Notes under the pieces: model-generated | What the model was told of the DNA's origin: nothing | The model's database searches: none | Seen by the model: the letters and a program-made list of their open reading frames with translations, nothing else | NCBI RefSeq assembly: GCF_027484705.1 | Contig: NZ_JAIXSL010000007.1 | Location: 476,521 to 540,520, forward strand | From: Flavobacterium sp. | GTDB lineage: Bacteria > Bacteroidota > Bacteroidia > Flavobacteriales > Flavobacteriaceae | DNA: 64,000 nucleotides | Direction of reading: 5' to 3' | Part shown: positions 63,590 through 64,000 of the stretch, in pieces | Layout of the letters: each line of letters starts with the position of its first letter | Numbering within the stretch: the stretch's first letter is position 1 | Made by a program: the position numbers and the translations under genes

Positions 63590-64000
63590 TTAGAAATATC
63601 TAGGTGATTGTGATACTTTTTTCGGGAAATTTAAGTCGAATAACAAAATGACTTCGTGAGATGATGGCGTGGTGACTTTCAGATCCGAGATGATGTGGTC
63701 GTAAGCATATCCGATTCTGAGGTTCGGGTTAATGGCATAATTCACCATCGCGCCGAAACTGTCTTCCTTGCGGTAAGTGGCGCCAACCTCAAACTTCTCA
63801 TTGAACAGGAAATTCGTCGAGATATCATAAGACACCGGAGCGCCAAAAGCGGTTTTCACCATCGCGAAAGGTTTGAATTTCACATTGTCCGACAAATCAA
63901 AAACGTAACCTCCGGTTAAGAAATAGTGCGAGGTTTCGTTGCCGTATTTATTTCCTTTATAATCCAAATGCGTCGATTTGATCATGTTCGGAACCGAAAA
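63590..64000 (-). CDS. PorP/SprF-family T9SS membrane protein (partial)
   Basis: Only the C-terminal 137 codons are inside the window; the frame stays open to base 64000, where the N-terminal part is missing. It reads as an outer-membrane barrel of the PorP/SprF family: SHYFLTGGYVFDLSDNVKFKPFAMVK, GAPVSYDISTNFLFNEKFEVGATYRKEDSFGAMVNY-type strands and the IGYAYDHIISDL stretch. (The visible segments are quoted only in part.) PorP/SprF proteins are outer-membrane parts for type B sorting-domain substrates. It is followed by the OmpA/PD40 gene on the same strand, 18 bases later. Confidence 0.82.
   Translation of the reverse strand, partial: FSVPNMIKSTHLDYKGNKYGNETSHYFLTGGYVFDLSDNVKFKPFAMVKTAFGAPVSYDISTNFLFNEKFEVGATYRKEDSFGAMVNYAINPNLRIGYAYDHIISDLKVTTPSSHEVILLFDLNFPKKVSQSPRYF

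Overview
The window reads as a contiguous piece of a Flavobacterium-type chromosome (Bacteroidota, Flavobacteriia). The basis is the protein repertoire (type IX secretion parts and C-terminal sorting domains, PorP/SprF-OmpA pair, Bat aerotolerance operon, TonB receptor with carboxypeptidase-like domain, DUF5689 and choice-of-anchor J lipoproteins), the scarcity of strong Shine-Dalgarno sequences, and the recurrent -7 box of the form TAnnTTTG upstream of genes. No rRNA, tRNA, CRISPR array, insertion sequence or prophage gene was found.

Layout. 0.2-10.3 kb: homogentisate dioxygenase, an APC amino-acid permease, a patatin-Omp85 protein with uvrC, a PLP decarboxylase overlapping 5-formyl-THF cyclo-ligase, lspA and a DksA-like protein. 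10.3-26 kb: ileS, two DUF3857/transglutaminase-like proteins, a secreted leucine-rich T9SS substrate, recO, a PorZ-like T9SS protein, gdhA and an outer-membrane protein. 26-36 kb: trans-sulfuration enzyme, DinB-like protein, ArsC-like/EamA pair, yicC-gmk-nadD operon, gpsA, pheS, small hypotheticals and cvpA. 36-45 kb: an eight-gene moxR-DUF58-bat operon. 45-52 kb: aldo/keto reductase, AlbA_2-like protein, then an AT-rich group of four secreted proteins that includes a two-DTG aspartic protease lipoprotein and a small secreted protein with a hydrophobic Cys-containing tail. 52-55.6 kb: ALDH7-type dehydrogenase, 3-hydroxyanthranilate dioxygenase and an exported EEP-family nuclease/phosphatase. 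55.7-61.6 kb: TonB receptor with two lipoproteins and a PAP2 phosphatase. 61.7-64 kb: an OmpA/PD40 protein and the C-terminal part of a PorP/SprF protein running off the window.

The most unusual signals are: (1) six copies of an ~85-105 bp palindromic element, placed just behind genes and always in the same orientation to the gene transcribed into them, with compensatory stem changes around a conserved 7-nt loop (GGSGTTC on the element strand); one copy sits in the probable 5' leader of gpsA, and a seventh, unrelated-flank hairpin shares the loop. (2) An isoleucyl-tRNA synthetase of the long type whose HIGH motif is changed to GIHH, the signature described for mupirocin hyper-resistant type 2 enzymes. 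(3) The secreted-protein/aspartic-protease cassette, with a hairpin between the two genes. (4) A TonB/DUF5689/EEP/PAP2 neighbourhood that looks like a nucleic-acid or organophosphate scavenging locus.

All family calls come from reading the translated sequence and motifs; no database search was run.
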